Notes under the pieces: model-generated
Told to the model about the DNA's origin: nothing
Databases searched by the model: none
What the model saw: only the letters and a program-made list of their open reading frames with translations
Shown: piece after piece, positions 32,646 to 41,406 of the stretch
Numbering within the stretch: the first letter of the stretch is position 1
Layout: every line of letters begins with the position of its first letter
NCBI GenBank assembly: GCA_964620555.1
Contig: CAZUGZ010000002.1
Location: 1 to 64,000, forward strand
Length of the DNA stretch: 64,000 bases
Direction: 5' to 3'
Source of the DNA: JAPOQD01 sp964620555
Lineage (GTDB): Bacteria; Pseudomonadota; Gammaproteobacteria; Pseudomonadales; Halieaceae
Position numbers and translations under genes: made by a program

Positions 32646-34166
32646 TCAAAGAGCCTCGTTGTGCAGACCGATCACTGCACCTTGAGGCTGCTCATTGTCG
32701 AGACGGCTGAGGTTGGCATCACTGCGCAGCGCATCTACCCTGGCCAGGTAGTCGTCGTCGACATCCAGCGTCACGTAGTGGCCGTCGAATACCGAGCAGT
32801 CGTATTCGGTAATTTCCGGATTGCCCTCGGCACAGCTATCGATCAGGTCCTGCATGTCCTGATAGATCAGCCAGTCGGCACCGATGAGTTCGCGCACTTC
32901 GTCCACCTCCCGCCCATGGGCGATCAACTCCTGGGCCGAGGGCATATCGATGCCGTAGACATTGGGGTAGCGCACCGGCGGCGCCGCCGAAGCAAAATAC
33001 ACCTTGTTGGCGCCCGCCTCCCGCGCCATCTCGATAATCTGCCGACAGGTGGTGCCACGGACGATGGAATCGTCCACCAGCATCACGTTTTTGCCGGCAA
33101 ATTCCAGGGGCACCGTATTCAATTTCTGGCGAACCGATTTCTTGCGCTGATTCTGGCCGGGCATGATGAAGGTGCGGCCGATGTAGCGATTCTTCATCAG
33201 GCCTTCACGGAACTTGACCCCCATGATACCGGCCATGGCCTGGGCGGCGATGCGGCTGGTATCGGGGATGGGAATGATTACGTCGATATCGTGGTCCGGG
33301 CGCTCCGCCAACACTTTTCTGGCCAGTTTTTCGCCCTGGCGCAAGCGGCTCTTGTACACCGAGATGCCGTCGATGATGGAATCCGGGCGGGCGAAGTACA
33401 CGTGCTCGAAGATGCACGGCGTGGCGCGGGGGCTGTCCGCACATTGCCTGAAGTCAATCCGGCCGTCGGAACTGATGTACACCGCTTCGCCGGCAGCGAC
33501 GTCCTTGAGCATGGTAAAGCCCAGGACGTCGAGAGCCACGCTCTCCGAGGCCAGCATGTATTCGGAGCCGGACGCAACTTCCCGCTTGCCCACCACCAGT
33601 GGACGGATGCCGTGCGGATCGCGAATCCCCACTATCCCGTAATCGGCAACCATGGCCACCGCCGCATATCCACCCTGGCAGCGCTGGTGAAGGCCACGCA
33701 CGGCCCGGAACACATCTTCCCGGGTGGGCCGCAACTTGCCCAACTTCTGCAATTCGTGGGCAAATACGTTCAGCAGCAGTTCCGAGTCGGAATCGGTATT
33801 CAAATGCCGCAGGTCGGTCTGGAACAACTCCCGGGTCAAGGCTTCCGAGTTGGTCAGGTTGCCGTTATGGGCCAGACAGATACCGTAGGGAGAATTGACA
33901 TAAAAGGGCTGGGCCAGCGCCGGGCCGGAGCTGCCCGCAGTGGGGTAGCGGACGTGACCGATACCGAGATGGCCCATCAGGCGCTGCATGTGGTGCTGGC
34001 GGAACACGTCGCGCACCAGCCCTTCGCTTTTGCGCTGGTGAAAATTGCCATCGGCAAAGGTCATGATACCGGCCGCATCCTGGCCGCGATGCTGCAGCAC
34101 CGTCAACGCATCGTAGAGATCCTGGTTGACATTTGCCGTTCCCACAATACCGATCAGACCACACAT
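32646..34166 (-). CDS. purF: Amidophosphoribosyltransferase
   Basis: The 506-residue protein begins MCGLIGIVG, exposing the Cys2 glutaminase nucleophile after Met removal. It has the NTN-glutaminase domain (RYPTAGSSG, NGNLTN) and a C-terminal phosphoribosyltransferase domain with the PRPP loop VMLVDDSIVRGTT. It performs the first committed step of purine synthesis. It stands 19 bases after cvpA, the classical cvpA-purF pair, and before metZ. Confidence 0.97.
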   Translation of the reverse strand: MCGLIGIVGTANVNQDLYDALTVLQHRGQDAAGIMTFADGNFHQRKSEGLVRDVFRQHHMQRLMGHLGIGHVRYPTAGSSGPALAQPFYVNSPYGICLAHNGNLTNSEALTRELFQTDLRHLNTDSDSELLLNVFAHELQKLGKLRPTREDVFRAVRGLHQRCQGGYAAVAMVADYGIVGIRDPHGIRPLVVGKREVASGSEYMLASESVALDVLGFTMLKDVAAGEAVYISSDGRIDFRQCADSPRATPCIFEHVYFARPDSIIDGISVYKSRLRQGEKLARKVLAERPDHDIDVIIPIPDTSRIAAQAMAGIMGVKFREGLMKNRYIGRTFIMPGQNQRKKSVRQKLNTVPLEFAGKNVMLVDDSIVRGTTCRQIIEMAREAGANKVYFASAAPPVRYPNVYGIDMPSAQELIAHGREVDEVRELIGADWLIYQDMQDLIDSCAEGNPEITEYDCSVFDGHYVTLDVDDDYLARVDALRSDANLSRLDNEQPQGAVIGLHNEAL

Positions 34167-34185
34167 GCCGTTTCACTCCACCTGC

Positions 34186-34683
34186 TCAGATCAGGTTGCG
34201 CTCGGTCATCAGGATTGAAAAATTCTGCTCGGCCCATTGTACCAGCAGCATTACCCCGGGTAACAATACCGCGTCCTCCGCCAGCTCTTCCACGGGTAGC
34301 ATGGACTGGGCGATAAAGGCCAGCACCACTACCACCAGCACGCCGCGGGCAAAGCCGAAGGCGGTACCCAGCAAGCGGTCCAGAACACCCAACCCGGTCA
34401 TTCTCACGAACTGGCGCAGCAGGTTGCCGAGCAGGGAACACAACATCAGCGAGGTCACGAACAGGATCAGGTAGCTCACAGAATGGCGCAATGCGGCGTT
34501 GCCGATGGAATCTTCCAGCAATAGGGCAAGCTGACCGGAAAAGCTGGTGGCAATCACGAAACCCAACACCCAGGCAGCCAGGGACAGGGCCTCCTTGACG
34601 AAGCCGCGAGACAAGCTGAGCAGCATGGACAAACCGATGATCAGCAGGATGGCCCAGTCCAATCCACCGAATTCAGGGAACAT
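34186..34683 (-). CDS. cvpA: CvpA-family inner-membrane protein
   Basis: The 165-residue protein has four predicted membrane helices (for instance DWAILLIIGLSMLLSLSRGF, which holds the conserved SxxRGFVKE motif, and a helix near the C-terminus). It matches CvpA, named for colicin V production in E. coli; its general role in the envelope is not settled. The start overlaps the end of the SPOR-protein gene by 11 bases, and purF follows by 19. Confidence 0.92.
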   Translation of the reverse strand: MFPEFGGLDWAILLIIGLSMLLSLSRGFVKEALSLAAWVLGFVIATSFSGQLALLLEDSIGNAALRHSVSYLILFVTSLMLCSLLGNLLRQFVRMTGLGVLDRLLGTAFGFARGVLVVVVLAFIAQSMLPVEELAEDAVLLPGVMLLVQWAEQNFSILMTERNLI

Positions 34684-35251
34684 AGCGCATGATGCTGGCG
34701 TCCACTTGCAACTCCCGGTCGATCAGCGCCTTGGTTTCCTGCATTGCCTGCAACTCGAAACGGGGGCCCACATAGACCTTGTAGAGGGTCTGATCACCGC
34801 GGACCAGCGGTCGGGAATAGGCCTTCAAACCCTTGGCCAGCAGTTCCTCGACCAGCGCCTCGGCCTTGCCCCGGTTGCTCAGCGACACCACCTGCAACAC
34901 CCAGGCCACCGGGATACCGTGCTCATCCAGGGCGGGTTGGTCGGCGCCGGTGGTGCCGGCGTCCCCGGCCTGGTTCGAATCAGCTGCTCCAGCCTGGGCT
35001 TCGGCGACTTTTTCAAGGGCCCTGGCCTCTTCGGCGATTACGGCGTCGTAGCGGTCACCGGCCGGGTCGAGGCCGACAACCGGTTCGGGTGACGGATACC
35101 GCCGTTGCTCCAGTTCGGGCATGGCGGGCACCTGGCTGGTCCGGTCCAGGGTCTGCTGCACGGGATCGGGGAAAACCCAGGACCACAGCAACACACCGAG
35201 GCCAATCAAAACCAGCGCCCCCACCAAGCGTTGTTTCAGCACCTCATCCAA
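34673..35251 (-). CDS. dedD: SPOR-domain membrane protein (DedD-like)
   Basis: The 192-residue protein has a short cytoplasmic start, one membrane helix (about 8-28, LVGALVLIGLGVLLWSWVF), a variable linker of about 85 residues, and a C-terminal SPOR domain (about 112-190, AWVLQVVSLSNRGKAEALVEELL). SPOR domains bind denuded peptidoglycan at the division site, and DedD promotes septation. It overlaps folC by 8 bases and cvpA by 11. The order folC-dedD-cvpA-purF is conserved. Confidence 0.9.
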   Translation of the reverse strand: MDEVLKQRLVGALVLIGLGVLLWSWVFPDPVQQTLDRTSQVPAMPELEQRRYPSPEPVVGLDPAGDRYDAVIAEEARALEKVAEAQAGAADSNQAGDAGTTGADQPALDEHGIPVAWVLQVVSLSNRGKAEALVEELLAKGLKAYSRPLVRGDQTLYKVYVGPRFELQAMQETKALIDRELQVDASIMRYVP

Positions 35252-36482
35252 TTTGTTTCAGGTCCCTCTCAACCAGGGGAAGTACCGCGGCCACGGTGTA
35301 AAACGAACCAAACGCCAGCAGCCGGTCCGCGTCTCCGAGGACGCTGCGAGCACGCCGGTAGGCGCTGCCGGGATCGTCGCTGGTGCCGATCTGCTCCGCC
35401 CCGGATCGCCGCAACAGGGCCGCCACCTCAGGGGCCCTGGCCGCTCTCGGCACTTTCGGCAAATCGGCCACAAACCACTCATCCACCAAGCCCTGAACGG
35501 CCTGAATCATAGCATGGATATCCTTGTCGGAAAGTACGGCGAAGACGGCCGCGGTCCGGCCCGCCAACGGCCGCGACCGCAGGTGATCCGCCAGGTTCTG
35601 CGCCGAGGCCGGATTGTGGGCGACATCCAGCAGAATCTCCAGACCCTCCAGGTCGAAGCTTTGCAGGCGGCCCGGCAGCTCGAGTTCGAGCAGCAATTCG
35701 CGCAATTCTTCCGCCCCCAGCTCCACCCCCAACAGGGTAGCGGCGCGCCGCGCCGCCAGGATGTTGTCCCCGCGCAGGGGTCCGACCGCATCCCACTCGC
35801 GGGCGGCGGAAGCGCTTACAAAATGATTGCGGCAGCGGAGTTGCCGGGCACGCTGGCACAGTTCCCCGGGGGGGTCGATGTCGGCGCAGACAAAATCGAT
35901 GCCGGGGCGCAGAATTCCCGCTTTTTCCAGGGCGATTCGACCCCGGTCCGGTCCCAGCCAGGACTCGTGATCCAGGGCAATGGAGGTGACGATGGCAATC
36001 TGCGGGTCGATGATGTTGACTGCGTCGAGGCGCCCTCCCAACCCTACTTCCAGCAACAGCACGTCGGCATCGGCAGCGGCAAAGACATCCAGCGCCGCCA
36101 GCGTGGTAAACTCGAAATAGGTCAGCGGCGTATCACCTCGCGCCGCGTCGATGCGCTCGAAACTCCCGATCAACACTTCATCGCCGACCATTTCACCGGC
36201 GACACACACCCGTTCGTTGAACCTGAGCAAATGCGGCGAGGTATAGACCGCGGTGCGCCAGCCCCGACGCCGCAATATGGCGTCCAATACCGAGATGGTC
36301 GAGCCCTTGCCGTTGGTCCCGGCCACCGTTACTACCGGGCAGCCAAACTGCAGCAAGCCGAGACGTTGTGCCACCAGCCGGCTGCGCTCCAGGCCGAGTT
36401 CAATTTCCCTGGGGTGCAGGTGCTCCAGTCGCGACAGCCACCGGGTCAGAATATCCTCGCTCCCGGAGGTGGATTCCGGCAT
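35244..36482 (-). CDS. folC: Bifunctional folylpolyglutamate synthase / dihydrofolate synthase
   Basis: The 412-residue Mur-ligase-family protein has the ATP loop VTVAGTNGKGSTISVLDAIL, the TSPHLLRFNERV folate loop, EVGLGGRLDAVN and the C-terminal domain with DVAHNPASA. It adds glutamate to dihydropteroate and to folates. It is three bases downstream of accD and overlaps dedD by eight, so it is tightly coupled in the operon. Confidence 0.95.
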   Translation of the reverse strand: MPESTSGSEDILTRWLSRLEHLHPREIELGLERSRLVAQRLGLLQFGCPVVTVAGTNGKGSTISVLDAILRRRGWRTAVYTSPHLLRFNERVCVAGEMVGDEVLIGSFERIDAARGDTPLTYFEFTTLAALDVFAAADADVLLLEVGLGGRLDAVNIIDPQIAIVTSIALDHESWLGPDRGRIALEKAGILRPGIDFVCADIDPPGELCQRARQLRCRNHFVSASAAREWDAVGPLRGDNILAARRAATLLGVELGAEELRELLLELELPGRLQSFDLEGLEILLDVAHNPASAQNLADHLRSRPLAGRTAAVFAVLSDKDIHAMIQAVQGLVDEWFVADLPKVPRAARAPEVAALLRRSGAEQIGTSDDPGSAYRRARSVLGDADRLLAFGSFYTVAAVLPLVERDLKQIG

Positions 36483-36485
36483 CGG

Positions 36486-37349
36486 TTACGCGCCGGTGGC
36501 CGGTCTCCTGGTCAACTTGCCCAGCAGACTGGCCACGGTATCGCGCAGCGCGTTGCGATGCACGATCATGTCGATGGCACCGTGTTCCAGCAGGAATTCA
36601 CTGCGCTGGAAGCCCTCGGGCAATTTCTGGCGGATGGTTTGTTCGATGATGTTGGGTCCGGCAAAACCGGCGCGGACACCGGGCTCCGCCAGATTGATGT
36701 CACCCAGCAGCGCCAGGCTCGCCGAGACGCCCCCGTAGACCGGGTCGGTCAACACCGAAATGTAGGGTACGCCCGCCGCCTTGAGCCGTTCCAGCACGGC
36801 ACTGGTTTTGGCCATCTGCATCAGCGACAGCAGCGCTTCCTGCATACGGGCGCCACCGGAGGCCGAGAAACACACCAACGGGCGATTATCCTGCAATGCC
36901 TGTTGCGCCACGCGGGAAAATTTCTCGCCCACCGCATAGCCCATGGAGCCACCGTGAAAATTGAACTCGAAAGCCGCCGCCAACAGCGGTATGCCCTTGA
37001 GTTCACCACTCATGGCGATCAGGGCGTCCTTTTCCCCGGTAGCCTTTTGCGCAGTTGTCAGGCGGTCCCGATAGCGCTTGACATCCTTGAAGTTGAGCCG
37101 GTCGATGGGCGTCAGGTCGGGAAATATCTCCTCCCGATTGGCGCTATCGAGAAATAAATCCAGGCGACGACGGGAGCCGATGCGCAAGTGGTGGTCACAT
37201 TTCGGGCAGACGTCGCCATTGCGCTCCAGGTCCGGACGGTAGAGAACGGCATCGCATTTGACACACTTTCTCCACAAGCCCTCCGGCACCGTGCTGGTGC
37301 GCTCATTCTTGCCGATTCCCGTGGGCAGGATCTTGTCAAACCAACTCAT
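36486..37349 (-). CDS. accD: Acetyl-CoA carboxylase carboxyltransferase subunit beta
   Basis: The 287-residue protein has the N-terminal zinc ribbon (two CxxC pairs, CVKC and CPKC, at about 29-51) and the crotonase-fold carboxyltransferase core (SGGARMQEALLSLMQMAKTSAVL, DPVYGGVSAS, AGFAGPNIIEQTI). With AccA it transfers the carboxyl group from biotin to acetyl-CoA, forming malonyl-CoA; AccA is not in this window. It lies between trpA and folC in the operon. Confidence 0.96.
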   Translation of the reverse strand: MSWFDKILPTGIGKNERTSTVPEGLWRKCVKCDAVLYRPDLERNGDVCPKCDHHLRIGSRRRLDLFLDSANREEIFPDLTPIDRLNFKDVKRYRDRLTTAQKATGEKDALIAMSGELKGIPLLAAAFEFNFHGGSMGYAVGEKFSRVAQQALQDNRPLVCFSASGGARMQEALLSLMQMAKTSAVLERLKAAGVPYISVLTDPVYGGVSASLALLGDINLAEPGVRAGFAGPNIIEQTIRQKLPEGFQRSEFLLEHGAIDMIVHRNALRDTVASLLGKLTRRPATGA

Positions 37350-37373
37350 GCGGTGTTCCCGTCTGGCCCACTT

Positions 37374-38201
37374 CTATTGATCCACATCCGCTGCGTCAAT
37401 TCCAGCGCGAATGTTGGCAATCAGACCAGTCGCCGCGGCCAGTAGCTGCTCGGTTTTGCCGCCGCCTGCCGCAGTATCGGCGAGCAACTGCACCAGGGCA
37501 CTGCCCACTACCACACCGTCCGCGACCGCGGCACAGGCCCGGGCAGAACGTGCATCCTTGATACCGAAGCCCACCGCGCAGGGCAATTCCGAACAGCGGC
37601 GGATGCAGGCCAGGCGCTCGACAACCTCGGTGGTATCCAGATGCCCGGCACCGGTTACCCCCTTGAGGGAAACGTAGTAGAGGAAACCGGTCGCGATCCG
37701 GCTGATGGCTTCGATACGGGCCTGCGGCGTGGTCGGCGCCACCAAAAAAATGGTATCCAGTCCAGCCGCACGCAACTGCCGTTGCAGCGCCCCGCCCTCC
37801 TCGGGTGGCAAATCCACCGTCAGCAGGCCATCCAGTCCCGCGTCCGCCGCGGCGCTGCCGAACTCGGCAAAACCCATGCGCTCCAGCGGATTGCAATAGC
37901 CCATCAGCAGCACCGGGGTCTGCCGGTCCTCTTTTCTGAATTCGGCCACCATGGCCAGGGCCGAGCCCAGGCTCACCCCCTGGGACAGGGCGCGCTCATG
38001 GCCCTGTTGGATGCTGGGTCCCTCCGCCATGGGGTCGGAAAAGGGGACACCCAGTTCGATCAGGTCGGCCCCCGCCGCCACCAACCGGTGCATCAGCGGC
38101 ACGGTCAGGCGCGGCTGCGGATCTCCCGCGACGATGTAGGGAATCAACGCCTTGCGGCCGCCGTCGCGCAATGCCTGAAATCGGGCCTCGATGCGGCTCA
38201 C
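37374..38201 (-). CDS. trpA: Tryptophan synthase alpha chain
   Basis: The 275-residue TIM-barrel protein has the catalytic Glu in LIELGVPFSDPMAEGPSIQ and the Asp in LTVDLPPEE, with the phosphate loop near VGFGIKD and GVVVGSALV. It cleaves indole-3-glycerol phosphate to indole, which is channelled to TrpB. The start GTG 38201 overlaps the trpB stop as GTGA, the classical trpBA coupling. accD follows after 24 bases. Confidence 0.96.
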   Translation of the reverse strand: MSRIEARFQALRDGGRKALIPYIVAGDPQPRLTVPLMHRLVAAGADLIELGVPFSDPMAEGPSIQQGHERALSQGVSLGSALAMVAEFRKEDRQTPVLLMGYCNPLERMGFAEFGSAAADAGLDGLLTVDLPPEEGGALQRQLRAAGLDTIFLVAPTTPQARIEAISRIATGFLYYVSLKGVTGAGHLDTTEVVERLACIRRCSELPCAVGFGIKDARSARACAAVADGVVVGSALVQLLADTAAGGGKTEQLLAAATGLIANIRAGIDAADVDQ

Positions 38202-39424
38202 AGGTGTTCCAACTCCATACCCGTGCTGGCGGCCACAATGTGTATGTCCTTGTCACCCCGTCCCGACAGATTGACCAGCAGGATCTCTTCGGCGCCAAGG
38301 GTGGGGGCCAGTTGCGCCGCATAGGCCAGGGCATGACTGCTCTCCAGGGCGGGCATGATGCCCTCACAGGTATTGAGATCGGCAAATGCCGCCAGTGCCT
38401 GCCGATCATCCACCGCGACGTAGTGGACCCTGCCGAGATCCTTGAGCCAGGCGTGTTCCGGCCCCACTCCCGGATAGTCCAGACCCGCGGACACCGAGTG
38501 GGTTGGCAGAATCTGGCCATTCTCATCCTGCATCAGGTAGGTGCGATTGCCGTGTAACACACCGGGACTGCCGGCACACAGCGGCGCGGCATGGTCAGCG
38601 CTGTCCAATCCGTGCCCGCCCGCCTCCACGCCATACATGGCGACTTCCCGATCATCGAGAAAGGGGTGAAACAGGCCAATGGCATTGGAACCGCCTCCCA
38701 CGCAGGCCAGCAGCGCGCTGGGCAGGCGACCGCTGAGGTCCAGACACTGTTGCCGGGCTTCGCGGCCGATTACGGTCTGGAAATCGCGCACCAGTTTGGG
38801 GTACGGATGGGGCCCCGCCACGGTGCCGATCAGGTAGTGGGTGTCGTCGACATTGGTGACCCAGTCCCGCATGGCCTCGTTCATCGCATCCTTGAGGGTG
38901 CGGGTGCCGGAACCGACCGGCCGCACCTCGGCCCCGAGCAGTTTCATGCGATAGACGTTCAGTGCCTGCCGCTGTACATCCTCTTCGCCCATGTAGACAC
39001 AGCACTCCAGGCCCAGCCTGGCCGCCACCGTGGCGGCGGCGACACCGTGCTGGCCGGCGCCGGTTTCGGCGATGATGCGGGTCTTGCCCATATGCCTCGC
39101 CAGCAGTGCCTGTCCCACCGCGTTGTTGATCTTATGCGCCCCGGTATGGTTGAGATCTTCCCGTTTCAAAAAGATACGGGCACCACCGAGCTGTTCGGCC
39201 CAGCGCCTGGCTTCATACAATGGCGAAGGGCGGCCCACGAACACACTGAGATCCCGATCCAGTTCGCGCTGGAATTCCGGGTCGGCGGCCAGTCGCGTAT
39301 ACAAACGCTCCAATTCCTCCAGGGCGGACATCAGCGTTTCGGCCACGTACTTGCCACCGTATTCGCCAAAGCGGCCGTGGGGGTCGGGATGAGCCGCCCA
39401 ATCGATATTGGGGTAGTCACTCAT
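38198..39424 (-). CDS. trpB: Tryptophan synthase beta chain
   Basis: From ATG 39424 (MSDYPNIDW) the protein has 408 residues. PLP binds the lysine in NHTGAHKINN; the carboxylate loop ETGAGQHGVA and the phosphate site CVGGGSNAIG are present. It condenses indole with serine. The frame opens upstream to 39589, but that part is a shadow of trpF. It overlaps trpF by 8 bases and trpA by 4. Confidence 0.97.
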   Translation of the reverse strand: MSDYPNIDWAAHPDPHGRFGEYGGKYVAETLMSALEELERLYTRLAADPEFQRELDRDLSVFVGRPSPLYEARRWAEQLGGARIFLKREDLNHTGAHKINNAVGQALLARHMGKTRIIAETGAGQHGVAAATVAARLGLECCVYMGEEDVQRQALNVYRMKLLGAEVRPVGSGTRTLKDAMNEAMRDWVTNVDDTHYLIGTVAGPHPYPKLVRDFQTVIGREARQQCLDLSGRLPSALLACVGGGSNAIGLFHPFLDDREVAMYGVEAGGHGLDSADHAAPLCAGSPGVLHGNRTYLMQDENGQILPTHSVSAGLDYPGVGPEHAWLKDLGRVHYVAVDDRQALAAFADLNTCEGIMPALESSHALAYAAQLAPTLGAEEILLVNLSGRGDKDIHIVAASTGMELEHL

Positions 39425-40073
39425 TGGTCGATGCGCTTTTTGTCTGGCCGGCGTCGGCCCGGCGCACGGCCTGCACGAAGCGTCGTATTTCGGCGGCCGA
39501 TTTGCGGCCCGGAGCCGTCTCGACTCCGCCGCTGACATCGACGGCATACGGCGCCACCTGCCGCAACGCCGCAGCCACGTTGTCGGCATTCAGTCCGCCG
39601 GCCAGCACCAATGGGCGCGGGCGCCGCGCCGGCACCACGGACCAGTCAAAGGTCTGGCCCGTGCCACCCGCACGATCGGCCTGCCAGGTGTCGAGGAGAA
39701 TCGCACCGGCCCCGTTCCAGGCTTGCATGCGCGCTTCCAGTTGGTCCCCATCGGCTATTCGCAGTGCCTTGATCCAGGGCTTGTGGAAGCTGGCGCAGTA
39801 GGACGCGGACTCACTGCCATGGAACTGCAACCAATCCACGGGCAGCGCATCGCAAACCGCCTTCACGTCCGCCACCCCGGCATCCACAAACAGCGCAGTC
39901 ACCGCCACGAAGGGCGGCAATCCGTCTACCACTGCCCGCGCGCCGGGGATGTCCAGGGCGCGGCTGCTGGGCCGATAAAACACCAGGCCGATCGCATCCA
40001 CTCCCGCAGCACAAGCTGCCTGGGCGTCCTCTTGGCGGGTGATGCCACAAACCTTTACGCGGGTGCGAGTCAC
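39417..40073 (-). CDS. trpF: Phosphoribosylanthranilate isomerase
   Basis: The 218-residue TIM barrel has the catalytic Cys in RVKVCGITRQEDA and the Asp in the later strand (ILLDTW), and the phosphate loops LAGGLNADNV and DVSGGVE. It converts phosphoribosylanthranilate to CdRP in tryptophan synthesis. It is the first gene of the nine-gene run; trpF, B and A are here without trpE, G, D or C. The 156 bases up to ispH must contain its promoter unless ispH transcription reads through. Confidence 0.95.
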   Translation of the reverse strand: MTRTRVKVCGITRQEDAQAACAAGVDAIGLVFYRPSSRALDIPGARAVVDGLPPFVAVTALFVDAGVADVKAVCDALPVDWLQFHGSESASYCASFHKPWIKALRIADGDQLEARMQAWNGAGAILLDTWQADRAGGTGQTFDWSVVPARRPRPLVLAGGLNADNVAAALRQVAPYAVDVSGGVETAPGRKSAAEIRRFVQAVRRADAGQTKSASTNE

Positions 40074-40229
40074 TGGATCGACGGGCCTCGGAAAAGGCGC
40101 GGAATGGTAGCAGATGCGCCGGTATCCATCCAGTTACGGGCCATCGTGCCGCCGACCCTGCTCGCCACGGCGTAGGCCGCAACACCGCCGCTTGCCATGC
40201 TGCCGCTGGCCGTCATCCCGTTGTATTTT

Positions 40230-41192
40230 TTATGAAAGCTCCAGGCGCTGGCCCCGCACCGAGTCGGGAAGGGGAAAGTGCACATTTTCCTCTGTGCCCG
40301 ACATCGTCGAAATTTCCAGATCGCCGTACTCGCGTATCTTCTCGATCAGTTCCTGCACCAGATCCTCCGGGGTCGAGGCACCGGCGGTAATGCCGATCAC
40401 TTCGGTCCCGTTCAGCCACTCAGGATCGACTTTCGACGGATCTTCGACTAGGTAGCTGGGTACCCCACAGTCGTTGCCGAGTTCGCACAGGCGATTGGCA
40501 TTGGAACTGGTGTGCGCACCGACCACCAGTATCATGTCCACCTGGGCGGCAAGCGCGCGCACCGCGGCCTGGCGGTTCTGGGTTGCATAGCAGATGTCCC
40601 TTACGTCCGGGCCCTGGATATTGGGAAAGCGGCGACGCAGCGCATCGATCACTTCGCGGGTATCGTCCACCGACAGGGTGGTCTGAGTAACGTAGGCGAC
40701 TTTATCGGGGTCCTTTACTTTCAGCGCCGCCACATCCTCCACTTCGCTGATCAGGAAAACCGTCCCCGAAATCTGGCCCAGGGTGCCTTCTACCTCAGGG
40801 TGGTTGCGGTGACCAATCAGTACGATTTCAAAGCCTTTGGACGCGTAGCGCTGGCCTTCCCTATGCACTTTCGAAACCAGCGGACAGGTGGCATCGATGG
40901 GCCGCAGATTGCGCTGCAAAGTGCCCTGCTCGACTTTCCTCGATACACCGTGAGCACTGAACACAGTGATCGCTCCCTCGGGAATCTGGTTGATCTCGTC
41001 TACAAACAGCACTCCTTTCGACTTCAGGTTTTCCACCACCCGCTGGTTGTGCACGATTTCGTGTCGTACATAGATTGGCGGAGGGTAGATTTTCAGCGCT
41101 TCTTCCACGATGGTGATGGCACGGTCAACCCCGGCACAGAAGCCGCGCGGTTGCGCCAGAATGATGCGCTTTTCCTCCCTTGTTACCGGCAT
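40230..41192 (-). CDS. ispH: 4-hydroxy-3-methylbut-2-enyl diphosphate reductase
   Basis: The 320-residue protein starts at ATG 41192 (MPVTREEKRIILAQPRGFCAGV). Three cysteines that hold the Fe-S cluster are visible at Cys19 (GFCAG), Cys103 (ATCPLV) and Cys201 (DICYAT), with VFSAHGVS and the catalytic TQTTLS region. It performs the last step of the methylerythritol-phosphate pathway, giving IPP and DMAPP. The extra N-terminal codons to 41324 are not supported. It is divergent from the amidohydrolase gene. Confidence 0.96.
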   Translation of the reverse strand: MPVTREEKRIILAQPRGFCAGVDRAITIVEEALKIYPPPIYVRHEIVHNQRVVENLKSKGVLFVDEINQIPEGAITVFSAHGVSRKVEQGTLQRNLRPIDATCPLVSKVHREGQRYASKGFEIVLIGHRNHPEVEGTLGQISGTVFLISEVEDVAALKVKDPDKVAYVTQTTLSVDDTREVIDALRRRFPNIQGPDVRDICYATQNRQAAVRALAAQVDMILVVGAHTSSNANRLCELGNDCGVPSYLVEDPSKVDPEWLNGTEVIGITAGASTPEDLVQELIEKIREYGDLEISTMSGTEENVHFPLPDSVRGQRLELS

Positions 41193-41406
41193 ACCACCAC
41201 TACTTCGCCCGCCACCATGTGCCCTCATTCTACTATCAAACCCATCCCGCGGGAAACGACTCGAATTCCCCTCCCAGGCTATTTCCTCCGAGATTGCGAA
41301 TCTGGAGAAGTTTGAATGGTTCAAATATCCGACACCACGTTCTGGCTTCGAACGGCGCGGACGATTATCCTCCGCCTCCCGGATACTGCTGTTGGAGTTC
41401 GAGAAG

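Noticed and set aside
31716..34316. An 866-codon open frame on the plus strand across metZ and purF
   Set aside because: It is the exact antisense of two well-supported enzymes, and its translation is rich in His, Gln, Gly and Val with no domain. Long antisense frames are expected in G+C-rich codon usage.
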